A stretch of DNA of 64,000 nucleotides from Thermogemmatispora onikobensis (GCF_001748285.1 NZ_BDGT01000004.1:62001-126000), one strand, 5' to 3'. Shown: positions 17,273 through 26,208, numbered from the stretch's first letter. The notes: generated by a model not told the origin, from the sequence alone. Numbers and translations: made by a program.

Positions 17273-18855
17273 CAAGCACGAAGAGCTACCGCTATCCGGC
17301 ACCGGGCTGTTATCGCCTGGCCCCGGGCCTGCGCCTGCTAGAGGGGACAGACGGTCAGTCCGGAGGGCTGGTTATCACTGCCTATCCATTGCGCGTCTTG
17401 CGCCTTGGTCAGCATGCCTGGCAATTGCTCAGCTTGTGCCGTCAAGAACGCAGCGGCGCAGAACTGGCCCGCCTGAGCGGACTCTCCAGCGAGCGGGTCT
17501 CTGCCCTTTGCCAGCAGCTCAGTGCCAGAGGATTACTGGAGGCCGGCCCACCGCCGCCACCGCGGTCGTGGCCAGGTGTCTCCGTGATCGTGCCTACCAG
17601 CAACCGCGCCAGCCAGCTTGCACGCTGCCTGCAGGCCATCCTTGGGCTGCGCTATCCTGCGCAGGCCCTGGAAGTCATCGTCGTCGACGACGCCTCACAC
17701 GATCAGACGTCGGCAGTGCTTGCCAGCCTCGGCCCAGCTTTCGCCAGTCGCGGGATGAGACTGCGTCTCCTACGCCATGCCCGGCGTCAGGGCGCCGCTG
17801 GTGCCCGCAATAGCGGCGCTGCCTCGGCCCGCTATGAGCTTCTGGCCTTCGTCGATGACGATTGCGTCGTGACGCCAGACTGGCTTACGACCCTGGTGCC
17901 ACTCTTCGCCGAGGCAAAGGTGGCCGCCGTCGGCGGTCAAATCCGCGCCTATGAAACCGGCAGTGCGTTGGGCCGCTATGAGGATGTTCGTTCTTCGCTC
18001 TTCATGGGCCTGCAGCCACAGGAGGTGCGCTTGAGCGGCCCGCTTACCTATCTTCCTACAGCTTGCTTGCTCGTGCGCCGCGAGATCTGGCAGGCCCTGG
18101 GAGGCTTTGCCCCCCTGACCTATGGCGAGGATGTTGATTTCTGCTATCGGCTGTTGGCCCAGGGCTGGCGCATCCGCTATTGGCCCGCTCCAGAGGGCAT
18201 GGTCTATCATGACTACCGTACGCGCCTCTGGACGTTCCTGGGGACGCGCGTGCACTATGCCTCTGCTGAGGCCGTGCTCCAACAGCTTCACCCACAGCAG
18301 CGCCGGGTTTTGCTGCTCCCGCCGCGCGAGGCGAGTTTTGCTGCTCTGACAGTCGGCAGTCTCTGGCGGCTCTTCAGTCCCGTGCTGGCGACCAGTCGGC
18401 GGCGCCAGCACAGGAATCTACACCGCACAAGCAAGGCGGGGCGCGCAAGCTTCTCGCTCTTGCTGGCACTGTTGGCACTGCTGCTGCCAGCTGCCAGCGT
18501 CTGGCAGCGCCGTCGGCGTCTCCACCTGGCTCAGGTGCCGCTGACAGCCTGGCAGCTCTGGCAGGCCACGCTGCGCAGCTACCTGGCCTACACCTATCAC
18601 CTGTGTCGCCATCTGACGCGCTACTACACGCTCGCGCTACTGGCAGCGAGTCTACTCTTTCCACCGCTGCTGGTGCTGGTTGGCCTGCTCCAGGCCATCG
18701 TAGTAAGCGTTGATTACGCCCGCCTGCGTCCGCGCCTGGGCCTGTTAGCGTTTGCCTGCTACTCTCTGTTAGAGGATTGCGCCTATGCCTTCGGCCTGCT
18801 GCTTGGCTGCTGGCGACAGCGCACCTGGCGGCCATTGCTAGCCGTGATACAATGA
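17269..18855 (+). CDS. mftF: Mycofactocin glycosyltransferase MftF
   Basis: 528 aa. A PqqD-like N-terminal domain (about 1-95, with PLRVLRLGQHAWQLLSLC and SGLSSERVSALCQQL) is fused to a GT-A family 2 glycosyltransferase beginning VSVIVPTSNRASQLARCL. The nucleotide-sugar residues VVDDASHD, FVDDDC (DxD, near 195) and EDVDFCYRL (near 286) are all present, followed by C-terminal hydrophobic segments that suggest membrane association. This two-domain arrangement is the hallmark of MftF, which in mycobacteria adds an oligo-glucose chain to premycofactocin. It starts with GTG overlapping the upstream stop. The rest of the mft set is split, with mftBC and mftA 2.5-5 kb downstream. Confidence 0.88.
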   Translation: MTSTKSYRYPAPGCYRLAPGLRLLEGTDGQSGGLVITAYPLRVLRLGQHAWQLLSLCRQERSGAELARLSGLSSERVSALCQQLSARGLLEAGPPPPPRSWPGVSVIVPTSNRASQLARCLQAILGLRYPAQALEVIVVDDASHDQTSAVLASLGPAFASRGMRLRLLRHARRQGAAGARNSGAASARYELLAFVDDDCVVTPDWLTTLVPLFAEAKVAAVGGQIRAYETGSALGRYEDVRSSLFMGLQPQEVRLSGPLTYLPTACLLVRREIWQALGGFAPLTYGEDVDFCYRLLAQGWRIRYWPAPEGMVYHDYRTRLWTFLGTRVHYASAEAVLQQLHPQQRRVLLLPPREASFAALTVGSLWRLFSPVLATSRRRQHRNLHRTSKAGRASFSLLLALLALLLPAASVWQRRRRLHLAQVPLTAWQLWQATLRSYLAYTYHLCRHLTRYYTLALLAASLLFPPLLVLVGLLQAIVVSVDYARLRPRLGLLAFACYSLLEDCAYAFGLLLGCWRQRTWRPLLAVIQ

Positions 18856-18969
18856 AAGAACACCACTGTCCCACAATCACCCAACTCGCTCAACCATCCG
18901 ACCCAGACCAACCATCTCTACCTTCGGTAGCCGAACGGTCACGCTGAAAGGAGGTGACGCAGACAGATA

Positions 18970-19791
18970 ATGGCGGGAACACTGCAACCTGAATGGGGTT
19001 TTATTGAGGCTCACGGCACCCAACTCTACTACGAGGTCGCCGGACGCGGCCACCCGCTCGTCCTGCTTCACAGCGGGTTGCTTGACCATCGCTCCTGGGA
19101 CCCGCAGTTCATGGAGTTTGCTCAGCACTACGAGGTCGTACGCTACGATCGGCGCGGCTTCGGTCGCTCGGCTATGGGCAACGTCGAGTACTCAGATGTC
19201 CGCGATCTTTACGACGTTCTCAACGATCTGGCCATTGATCACGCTTACCTGCTGGGTCTGTCGCTGGGCGGCAGGGTAGCCATCGATTTCGCTCTGACCT
19301 ATCCCGAGATGGTCGATGCTCTGATTCTGGCCGCCGCCAACATCAGCGGCTACGATAACTATACGCCGGAGACGCGCGAGCGTGGAGCGCGCATCGCTGC
19401 CGCCGCCCGGGCCGGGGACAGGGAACAGCTTTATGAGCTGTGGGCCAATGACCCGGCGATGCCCCAGGAGAACGAATATCCAGAAGCCGCTCAGCGCTAC
19501 CGCGAGCTGCTGCGCGACTACAGCTTTGTGCACTATCTGAATCCAGCACCCAGGCAGCCACTCAAGCCACCTGCCTTGCAGCGCCTGGCCGATATCCGCC
19601 AGCCGACGCTGATCCTGATCGGCGATGCCGACTCGCTGGAAACGCAAGCCCAGGCCGATCTCCTGGAAGCCGGTATCATCGATGCCAGGAAGGTGGTCAT
19701 CCACGGCGCCCGCCACATGCTCAACCTCGAACGCCCCGAGACCTTCAACCGTGCCGTGCTGACCTTTCTGCGCAGCCTCGAACGCCGCTAG
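18970..19791 (+). CDS. Alpha/beta-hydrolase fold protein
   Basis: 273 aa. It has the oxyanion region HSGLLDHRSWD, nucleophile elbow GLSLGG (Ser near 97), acid GDADSLE and catalytic His in HGARHMLNLERPE, so the Ser-Asp-His triad is complete. The cap is short. It resembles 3-oxoadipate enol-lactonase/carboxylesterase-type hydrolases, but the substrate cannot be named. AAAGGAGGTGA provides a strong ribosome-binding site about twelve bases upstream. It follows mftF by 114 bases on the same strand and converges on mftC. Confidence 0.9.
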   Translation: MAGTLQPEWGFIEAHGTQLYYEVAGRGHPLVLLHSGLLDHRSWDPQFMEFAQHYEVVRYDRRGFGRSAMGNVEYSDVRDLYDVLNDLAIDHAYLLGLSLGGRVAIDFALTYPEMVDALILAAANISGYDNYTPETRERGARIAAAARAGDREQLYELWANDPAMPQENEYPEAAQRYRELLRDYSFVHYLNPAPRQPLKPPALQRLADIRQPTLILIGDADSLETQAQADLLEAGIIDARKVVIHGARHMLNLERPETFNRAVLTFLRSLERR

Positions 19792-20018
19792 GCAGGCAGC
19801 GGCAGGTCAGCAGCGATAAGAGGAAAGGGAGAAGCTGTACAAGCTGTACACGCTACCCGCCCCTCCAGTACTGCCCACCTCCGAGCAGTGCCCGGCCTGA
19901 CCTGACCACCGCTGCCTGTGAGCGACGTTTCGTTCAAGGACCCTGATTGGCGTGCTCGTTCATCGACGATCTTCCAGCCACTCTAAGGCTCTTGTTCTCT
20001 TTTCCTCCCCTATGCTTG

Positions 20019-21242
20019 TTACGGGAGAGCGTACTCCGATCCGGCTGGCGACGAGCACGAGGCCTCTTGCAACACGAGCTGTATATGGCGAGGGACGTCA
20101 GCGAGCACGCACTCGGGGTCACGCACTCGCAAACTGCGCTGGACGAACCACTTGGTGGCTGGACAGCCACCATGACAAAGGTCGTAGCGCGAGCAACCGC
20201 CACAGGAGCCGGCTCCCATCTGGCGGTAGAAAGCAAAGACCGGCGAGTGCTGCCAGATCTCACGAAAGCTCTGTTCGTGTAAGTTACCAGCCTCGAATTC
20301 GGGCGTTTGGAAGAAGGCGCAGGGATAGACCTCGCCTTCAGGACAGATACAGCAGGTGGCGGTCGCCGCGCCGCACATGTCCAGGCCCGCCAGGCGCTCG
20401 CCAAAGGCATTCAGGTGGAAAAACGAGTCAGCAGTCAACACATCGGGATGCTCCCGCAGCCAGGCCACAAAGCCGCGATACTGCTCGCGTGTGGGATGTA
20501 GCTCTTCCCATACTGCGCGCCCGCGTCCAGAAGGGCGCAGACGTGTCACGCGCAGTTTGGCCCCAAAGCTGCTGGCGATCTCATAGAGGCGATCCAATTC
20601 GGGGAAACTATAGCGCGTCAGGACGCTATTGACGGTTAAGCTCAGGCCCTCGGCAGCCAGACGCTCCAGACCGCGCATGGCTCGTCGAAAGGCATCTTGC
20701 CCACGAATCCGATCATTGGTCTCAGGGGTGGCACCGTCCAGGCTGACCTGAAAATAAATCGGCTCCAGAGCAGCCAGGCGGCGAGCGCGCTCAGGCGTGA
20801 TCAGGGTGCCATTCGTGCTGACGCACATCACCAGGTCACGCTCACGGCAACGCTCCAACACACGCCAGATGCCCGGATACATGAACGGCTCGCCGCCTCC
20901 AAAGTGGATCTGGAAGACCTGCATCTCAGCCAGCTCATCGACCACTGCCAGGGCTTGCTCTGTCGTCAGCTCACGCCGACGGCGCTTCCCCGAGGATGAG
21001 AGGCAATGCACGCACGTCAGATTGCAGGCCGCCGTGATCTCCCAGGTTACCGTGATGGGCGCCGAGAGTCCTCCCTGCAGGAAACGCTGCGAGCCGCTGG
21101 TCTGTGTGAGTGAGGGCGGGCTGCCGGTCTCGGCAAAGGCAGCTTTGGCCAGAGGGTGAAGAGCACCAGGCTCAGGCCGCCCTTGGCCCCCGCTCCCGCT
21201 CCGCCCACGGTGACGCCCATGAAACTGTACGAATTGGGTCAT
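20019..21242 (-). CDS. mftC: Mycofactocin radical SAM maturase MftC
   Basis: 407 aa. The radical SAM cluster motif CNLTCVHC lies near residues 71-78, followed by GGGEPF and the SPASM-type auxiliary-cluster cysteines in the C-terminal third (CCICPEGEVYPC, CGGCSRYDLCHGGCPATKW and a final PEC). In the known pathway MftC oxidatively decarboxylates the C-terminal Tyr of MftA and then cross-links it to the adjacent Val. The start ATG has GAAGGAG upstream; the first 45 residues (Gly/Arg/Pro-rich) are not part of the conserved fold. It lies 106 bases downstream of mftB on the same strand, the usual B-C order. The extra N-terminus and a 20-residue tail are oddities. Confidence 0.9.
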   Translation of the reverse strand: MTQFVQFHGRHRGRSGSGGQGRPEPGALHPLAKAAFAETGSPPSLTQTSGSQRFLQGGLSAPITVTWEITAACNLTCVHCLSSSGKRRRRELTTEQALAVVDELAEMQVFQIHFGGGEPFMYPGIWRVLERCRERDLVMCVSTNGTLITPERARRLAALEPIYFQVSLDGATPETNDRIRGQDAFRRAMRGLERLAAEGLSLTVNSVLTRYSFPELDRLYEIASSFGAKLRVTRLRPSGRGRAVWEELHPTREQYRGFVAWLREHPDVLTADSFFHLNAFGERLAGLDMCGAATATCCICPEGEVYPCAFFQTPEFEAGNLHEQSFREIWQHSPVFAFYRQMGAGSCGGCSRYDLCHGGCPATKWFVQRSLRVRDPECVLADVPRHIQLVLQEASCSSPAGSEYALP

Positions 21243-21348
21243 GCCCTTCTGCTCCTTCTTCTACGAGTGCTTCGCCCGGCTGCTTGTGGCTATCCTGCCC
21301 GCCGTAGAGAGACAGGCCGGGGTCTAGACAACTGTCACCTTGCTCGCT

Positions 21349-21678
21349 CTATTGCGCCGCTGCCTCGCCAGGCGCCAGCTCAGCCACTGGCTCGGCCTCT
21401 AGATAGCCGCGTTTCAGCAGCTCAGCGAGTGCCGCAGAGAGGCGGGCTTTGGCTTCTGCCGAGAAGACTTGCTGTTCGATGGCCGCGCTGAGATCGCCTG
21501 CAAACTGCTCTCGTGCCAAGAGCAGTAGCTCTATCAGACGTGGAGAATTGATGAACGAGAGCGAGCCTCGATCAGCACAGCCATATTTATAGAGGATGCC
21601 GCCAAAGGCTTCACGCCGAATCTTGACCTCGGGTAGCAAACGATAGCGGGAGCCTGCCGAATGTGCAGTCATGGTCAT
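21349..21678 (-). CDS. mftB: Mycofactocin precursor chaperone MftB (PqqD-like RiPP recognition element)
   Basis: 109 aa. RYRLLPEVKIRREAFGGILYKYG followed by GSLSFINSPRLIELL and a helical C-terminal part matches the PqqD-like MftB pattern: a winged-helix peptide-binding module that delivers the MftA leader to MftC. The C-terminus (AEPVAELAPGEAAAQ) is acidic and Ala-rich. I start at ATG 21678, with GGAAGG and AGGAGG 6-10 bases upstream; a longer frame upstream to 21816 has no support and runs through a palindrome. Upstream gene of a probable mftB-mftC operon. Confidence 0.85.
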   Translation of the reverse strand: MTMTAHSAGSRYRLLPEVKIRREAFGGILYKYGCADRGSLSFINSPRLIELLLLAREQFAGDLSAAIEQQVFSAEAKARLSAALAELLKRGYLEAEPVAELAPGEAAAQ

Positions 21679-21779
21679 AGGAGTCCTTCCTCCTACCTGG
21701 TAGCCTGGTAGGTAGTCAGACAGATAGGCAGCCTGTCTATAGAACGATCTGGAAACCATTGGTTCCCTGCACGCCACCT

Positions 21780-21812
21780 CAAGTCCGCTCACACAGTACG
21801 CGAGCGGACTTG
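21780..21812. promoter_or_regulatory. 11-bp inverted repeat upstream of mftB (candidate operator)
   Basis: AAGTCCGCTC (21781-21790) and GAGCGGACTT (21802-21811), extended by one flanking C/G pair, surround 11 bases. It lies about 100 bp before the mftB start in the gap shared with the divergent penicillin-binding protein gene. No T tract follows on either strand, so a repressor site is more likely than a terminator. Mycofactocin clusters often carry a TetR-type regulator, but none is encoded here. Confidence 0.45.
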
Positions 21813-21945
21813 GCAAGTACCCTATACAGAGGAAGCATACTCAGAGATCTATCCCAGCGTCAAGGCCGCGGCTCCGAAGCGTTAGATACTCTAGGGGAGA
21901 GTGCAAGAGACCCCGTCCACGGCTCCCCTTTGTTAGCTAAAAGAC

Positions 21946-21974
21946 TTGGCAGACAAGAGACCGCGTGCTACACT
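21946..21974 (+). promoter_or_regulatory. Sigma-70-like promoter for the penicillin-binding protein gene
   Basis: TTGGCA (21946-21951), 17 bases, then TACACT (21969-21974). It would give a leader of about 95 bases before ATG 22075. Confidence 0.5.
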
Positions 21975-22074
21975 TGCCTGGATCTTAACTAACAGTAAGC
22001 AAGATCGATAGAAGAGGCACAACAGGCAAGAGAGCACCAAAACTGTTTCGAGATAGACGCAAGGATCGAACGTC

Positions 22075-23709
22075 ATGAATATCCATTCGGCCATACGCCG
22101 TCTCAACCAGGTCTTCATCGTGCTCTTCCTCGGGCTAAGCCTTGGGCTGGTCTACTGGCAAGTGGCAGTTGCGCAACAGGTTACGTCGAATATTCATAAT
22201 ATTCGCCAGTGCATGAAGGATCATGCTCCAGTACGTGGCAAGATCTATGACCGCAATGGGGTACTTCTGGCCGAGTCCAAGCCGATTGACCCCAACAACC
22301 CCTTTAAGGGGGCGCTCTGCGGCTACCAGCGCCACTACTATCTGGATGGCATGCCCTCCCTCGCCAACTTGATTGGCTTCTACATCAGCCCACTCTTTAA
22401 CTCGACAGGGATCGAGCACGCTTTTGACGACTATCTGAGCGGGCGGGCCGGTTTAACGGAACTGACGAACAACCTTAACCTGATCCTACACCGCCCTCCC
22501 GTGGGTGATAATATCTACCTGACTATCGACACGCGCATCCAGAAAATTGTCGAGCGCGATTTCGATAAGTATGCACCGAGCTATAACCCGGCGGTGCCGG
22601 AACTCAAGATCGATAACGAGAATGTGTTTGCCACCAACCGCGGTGCGGTGATTGTCACCGACCCTCACACAGGCGAGATTCTGGCGATGGTAACGCGCCC
22701 AACCTACGACAGCAATCGCGTGGCCGCCGGAGATCTGACCTACTATAACCAGCTCCTACGCAATCCAGATGCGCCGCTCCTAGAGCGTCCCACCCAGGGT
22801 CAGTACGTGCCTGGTTCGGTGTATAAGGCGATGACCTTGCTGGCGGCGCTGGACACCGGTACTTACCAGTTGAATACGCCTTCGTTTGACTACCAGCATG
22901 CAGTCGGACCAGTGACGATCGGTGGCGAGGTCTTCGCTCCCCAGCTGAGCAACATCTACCGTGCCAGCTACGCGCGCACGTTCCCAGTGAGCATGAATAT
23001 GGGCTTCTCTCACTCGGATAACGTGATGTTCGCCGTTATCGGCTCTAAGCTGGGGGCAGATACCTGGCTAGAATACAATAAACGCTTCTACGTAGGCCAG
23101 GACATTCCCTTTGATTTGCCAGTGGCCCGTAGCTCGGTCCTCCCAGCCAATGGGCAGCTGCCCCCGAATTTGCTGGCGGAAAACGCCTTCGGTCAGGGCG
23201 TCGACCTCGTGACGCCCATGCTCATCTCGCTGATCGATGATGCGATCGCCAACAATGGTCAGCTGATGCGTCCGATGTTGGTCTCGCGTATCCAGGCTCC
23301 GGACGGCACGATCATTAAGTCAATGTCACCTCAGACCCTGAGTACGCCGATTTCGGAGCAGACAGCCAGCTCCGCCCGTGAAGCGATGTATGGCGTGGTG
23401 CGCTGCGGTTCGGGATCGGTGATTCCCGAACTCTACAGCTCCCCCTGGAACATTATTGCGAAGACCGGCACCGGCCAGGTCGGTGGTGGTAAGGGCGCCC
23501 ACGGCTGGCTGATGACCCAGGCTCCTTACCAGGACCCGCGCTTGACGATCGTGAGCATGCGCGAGAATGCTGGCGAGGGCGCCAACGTCAACGGTCCCGC
23601 GGTGGCGGCAATGTATAACGACATTTATACCAGCGTCTTAAAGCTGCAGCAGCCAGCGCCCGCCGATCCCTCAGTACCGTACTGCACACAACACGGCCTG
23701 TGGACCTAG
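22075..23709 (+). CDS. Penicillin-binding protein, transpeptidase (FtsI/PBP2-like)
   Basis: 544 aa. One N-terminal membrane anchor (about 12-32) is followed by a short dimerisation region with VRGKIYDRNGVLLAES and a transpeptidase domain with all three active-site motifs: S-V-Y-K near 247 (PGSVYKAMT), SDN near 312 and KTGTG near 462. It is a class B enzyme that cross-links peptidoglycan; there is no glycosyltransferase domain. AAGGA lies nine bases before ATG. It sits between the mftBC pair and mftA without an evident functional link. Two pairs of cysteines in the extracellular part (CMKDHAP, LCGYQ, VRCGSG, YCTQH) could form disulfides. Confidence 0.92.
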   Translation: MNIHSAIRRLNQVFIVLFLGLSLGLVYWQVAVAQQVTSNIHNIRQCMKDHAPVRGKIYDRNGVLLAESKPIDPNNPFKGALCGYQRHYYLDGMPSLANLIGFYISPLFNSTGIEHAFDDYLSGRAGLTELTNNLNLILHRPPVGDNIYLTIDTRIQKIVERDFDKYAPSYNPAVPELKIDNENVFATNRGAVIVTDPHTGEILAMVTRPTYDSNRVAAGDLTYYNQLLRNPDAPLLERPTQGQYVPGSVYKAMTLLAALDTGTYQLNTPSFDYQHAVGPVTIGGEVFAPQLSNIYRASYARTFPVSMNMGFSHSDNVMFAVIGSKLGADTWLEYNKRFYVGQDIPFDLPVARSSVLPANGQLPPNLLAENAFGQGVDLVTPMLISLIDDAIANNGQLMRPMLVSRIQAPDGTIIKSMSPQTLSTPISEQTASSAREAMYGVVRCGSGSVIPELYSSPWNIIAKTGTGQVGGGKGAHGWLMTQAPYQDPRLTIVSMRENAGEGANVNGPAVAAMYNDIYTSVLKLQQPAPADPSVPYCTQHGLWT

Positions 23710-23895
23710 CTCCCACTTCGATCTGGCCAGCTTTGCAGCTGGTTTTGTCAGGCTTCAGGCTCTACGCAGGATCGGACCCGGCCAGGCTTCGCACAGAGGC
23801 CCCCGGTCCAGCGTGGAGCCTGCTGCTTTGCAGCAGCGGTGCTGGCTACCTACCTGCGGGCAGGCGGAGCTGTTGCTCTCCTGCCTGGCATGACC

Positions 23896-23924
23896 TTGTC
23901 AGCCTCTCCCAGGGATGGTATCCT
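23896..23924 (+). promoter_or_regulatory. Sigma-70-like promoter for mftA
   Basis: TTGTCA (23896-23901), 17 bases, TATCCT (23919-23924). Transcription from here would give a leader of about 120 bases before mftA and carry the overlapping SDR gene. The remainder of 23710-24051 shows no gene. Confidence 0.5.
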
Positions 23925-24051
23925 TGAAGAAGACAGACAGGCATGAGGCCGTCGAGAAGCGACAGAGAGGCCGTTACCAGATGTCTGTGAGCGTTCGTTT
24001 CCCTGGCTGCGGTACTTCGCCAGGCTAGTCCAAGAAGGAGCAATAGCAGGT

Positions 24052-24243
24052 ATGGAATCCCTCTTTGAGCACGATTGGTCCTTCCCAGAGACAGAAGAGC
24101 AGCCTGCCTACAGCCAGACAGAGCCAGTGCTGCCCTCCTCGCTGGCAGATGAACAGGCCACAGGAGCCGAGGTCGGGGAGGAGTTTGAAGAGGAGCTGAT
24201 TATCGAGGACTTCACTATCGATGGCATCTGCGGAGTCTACTAG
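24052..24243 (+). CDS. mftA: Mycofactocin precursor peptide MftA
   Basis: 63-aa ribosomally made precursor. The C-terminus ends in TIDGICGVY; the GVY end is the hallmark of MftA, whose terminal Val-Tyr is modified by MftC and released as the redox cofactor core. The usual core is DGMCGVY; here Met is replaced by Ile. The leader is strongly acidic (EEFEEELIIED just before the core), as expected for recognition by MftB, but is about twice as long as the roughly 30-residue mycobacterial precursors. AAGGAG lies 11 bases before ATG. Its last 23 bases overlap the start of the SDR gene in another frame. Confidence 0.92.
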   Translation: MESLFEHDWSFPETEEQPAYSQTEPVLPSSLADEQATGAEVGEEFEEELIIEDFTIDGICGVY

Positions 24244-25087
24244 CCCGCCGGCTAGAGGGCGCTTTGCCGATCGCGTAGTCCTGATCACCGGTGCAGCGCG
24301 CGGCCAGGGTCGCGCGCATGCTCTGGCTTTTGCCCGCGAAGGGGCACGCCTGGTGATCTGCGATGCCTGCCGCCAATATCGCACCGTCCCTTATCCGCTG
24401 GCTCACCCCGAGGAACTGGCTACCGTGGCCAGGGAGATCGAAGCCCTGGGGCGCCCGGTGATCGCTGCTCAAGTGGATGTGACCAACCTCCCGGCTATGG
24501 AGGCCCTGGCCGAACGCGCGCGCCGCGAGCTGGGACCGATCGATGTGGTGGTAGCCAATGCCGGTCTCTACTCCTTCGCTTTAAGCTGGCAGATGACCGA
24601 AGAGCATTGGGACGAGACCGTCAATGTCGATCTCAAGGGGGTCTGGATTACCTGCAAGGTGGCCATTCCTCAGATGCTGGAGCGGCGTCAGGGGAAAATT
24701 ATCTGTATCGGCTCAACTGCCAGCTTTAAGGGAATGGATCACCTGGCTCACTATGTGGCCGCCAAGCATGGTGTCATCGGGCTGGTAAAGACGCTGGCAC
24801 GCGAGCTGGCTCCCTACAATATCAATGTCAATGCCGTCTGCCCCACCAGTGTGGCTACCTCCATGTGCCTCAACCAGGCACTCTATGACCTCTTCGCCGG
24901 CGGCCCCGGCCCTCAAGCTACGTACGAGCACATGGTCAGCCAGATGAACCAGATGAATCTCTTTAGCGATCGTAATCTGCTGCCACCCGAGGATGTCAGC
25001 GCCGCTGTACTCTGGCTAGCCTCCGATGAGGCACGCCACTTAACAGGCTGCGCCCTGCCCGTTGATGCCGGCTATCTGACTCGCTAG
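24221..25087 (+). CDS. Mycofactocin-coupled SDR-family oxidoreductase
   Basis: 288-aa Rossmann enzyme. The nucleotide loop TGAARGQGR (near 24), NAG (VVANAG) and catalytic Tyr-x3-Lys (YVAAK, Tyr near 177) are intact. An insertion after the second strand, CDACRQYRTVPYPLAHPEELATVAREIEALGRPV when read across about residues 45-80, is the feature that marks mycofactocin-associated SDRs, which hold their NAD(H) non-exchangeably and pass electrons to mycofactocin. It begins inside mftA, so the precursor and its presumed partner enzyme are translationally coupled. The likely substrate is a secondary alcohol, identity unknown. Confidence 0.9.
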   Translation: MASAESTSPPARGRFADRVVLITGAARGQGRAHALAFAREGARLVICDACRQYRTVPYPLAHPEELATVAREIEALGRPVIAAQVDVTNLPAMEALAERARRELGPIDVVVANAGLYSFALSWQMTEEHWDETVNVDLKGVWITCKVAIPQMLERRQGKIICIGSTASFKGMDHLAHYVAAKHGVIGLVKTLARELAPYNINVNAVCPTSVATSMCLNQALYDLFAGGPGPQATYEHMVSQMNQMNLFSDRNLLPPEDVSAAVLWLASDEARHLTGCALPVDAGYLTR

Positions 25088-25242
25088 CCGCGCGCCCACC
25101 ATTCTTCTTCTTTTGTCCTTCCCCCGCTATTGCCTTTGGCCCCTCTCTAAAGCGCTTTGCCTCTTTTCAGAGAGCGGCCCGGCAGAGAGATGTGTAATCA
25201 CTCTGGCTCTTCCTTCACCGAATATACTGCTTGCTTAACATA

Positions 25243-25271
25243 TTGACAGATAGAGAATTGTATACTACCAT
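25243..25271 (+). promoter_or_regulatory. Possible promoter for the DIP1984-family gene
   Basis: Consensus TTGACA (25243-25248) with TACCAT (25266-25271) at 17 bases. A better-looking TATACT at 25261 sits only 12 bases from TTGACA, so the -10 assignment is uncertain. CCAGCAT (25322) and ATGCTGG further down could form a leader hairpin. Confidence 0.35.
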
Positions 25272-25378
25272 AGCAGCGTAATCAGCGGGCATAACTTCAG
25301 TATGCTAGAACCGATCGTTTTCCAGCATGGTAGGAACAGGCTCATTTCAGGTGTTATGCTGGCAGGAAAGGAATTGCT

Positions 25379-25837
25379 ATGAAGCTCGCAGAGGCGCTCG
25401 TGTTGCGCGCCGACATGAAAAAGCAGCTCAACCAACTGCGTAATCGCCTCAAGAGGAGCGCAATCGTTCAGGAAGGGGATCAACCGCCCGAGAAGCCCGA
25501 GGCGCTGCTGCATGAGGTCGAGGAGATTCTTCAGCAGTACCGCCAGCTCATGGTTCGCATCAACCGTACCAACCTGGAAAGCAGGTTACCGGATGGCCGG
25601 ACCTTGACCGAGGCAATGGCCGAGCGGGATGTGCTTGATCTGCAACATAGTATCCTCAGCGATCTGGCAGCCACAGCCTCCGAGCGCTTTGATCGCTATG
25701 GGCGGGCAGAGATCCGTCGGCTGCCAACGGTAGACACCGCAGCCATTTACCGCCAGCTTGACCGCATCGCCCGCCAGCGCCGCGAGCTGGATACGGCAAT
25801 CCAGGCGACAAACTGGGCTGTCGATCTGCTGGAATGA
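25379..25837 (+). CDS. DIP1984 family protein (septicolysin-like)
   Basis: 152 aa, soluble and mostly helical with coiled-coil character (MKLAEALVLRADMKKQLNQL, RTNLESRLPDGRTLTEAMAERD, RRELDTAIQATNW). These segments match the DIP1984 family, a widespread group of helical proteins without an established function; some members are labelled septicolysin, but toxin activity has no support here. GGAAAGGA precedes the ATG. It is a single gene between the SDR and the VOC gene. Confidence 0.82.
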   Translation: MKLAEALVLRADMKKQLNQLRNRLKRSAIVQEGDQPPEKPEALLHEVEEILQQYRQLMVRINRTNLESRLPDGRTLTEAMAERDVLDLQHSILSDLAATASERFDRYGRAEIRRLPTVDTAAIYRQLDRIARQRRELDTAIQATNWAVDLLE

Positions 25838-26208
25838 GCGAGAACGCTCCGTCGGTCCGTTTCCTGACGGAGCAGAGGGAACAGGGTACCTCTCTCACTG
25901 GCAGAGAGAGACCCAGCAGGAAAGGCAGAGCCTTGGGCACGGCCCGCAGGATATATAGCTTTCTTAGCTGGTAGCGAGCGAATCTTCGGCAGCGAACACG
26001 AAGGCGGCAACGGCCTGAAGCGTTGCAAGCAGCTCGTCACTGCTAGCCCCTAGGCAGGCTTTTGGGTACTGTTACGCCCGGACTGCGCACAAGGGCACCG
26101 CGAACAGCACAGCGCGCACTACCACGTGTTGGGCCGAAATTCGCTGGCGAGGGTGGGTCAGGGGACTCCTGCGGGCCGCGCCGGCTCTCTCAACCCGACC
26201 AGGAGCGC
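25838..26208. other. Intergenic region with a GC-rich hairpin
   Basis: GCTCCGTC (25846-25853) pairs with GACGGAGC (25866-25873) right after the DIP1984 stop; no T tract follows, so it is at best a weak terminator between convergent genes. Nothing else in the 370 bases is supported. Confidence 0.35.

Noticed and set aside
25243-25266. TTGACA with TATACT as a promoter
   Set aside because: The spacer is only 12 bases, too short for a sigma-70 promoter; a weaker -10 at 17 bases was listed instead.
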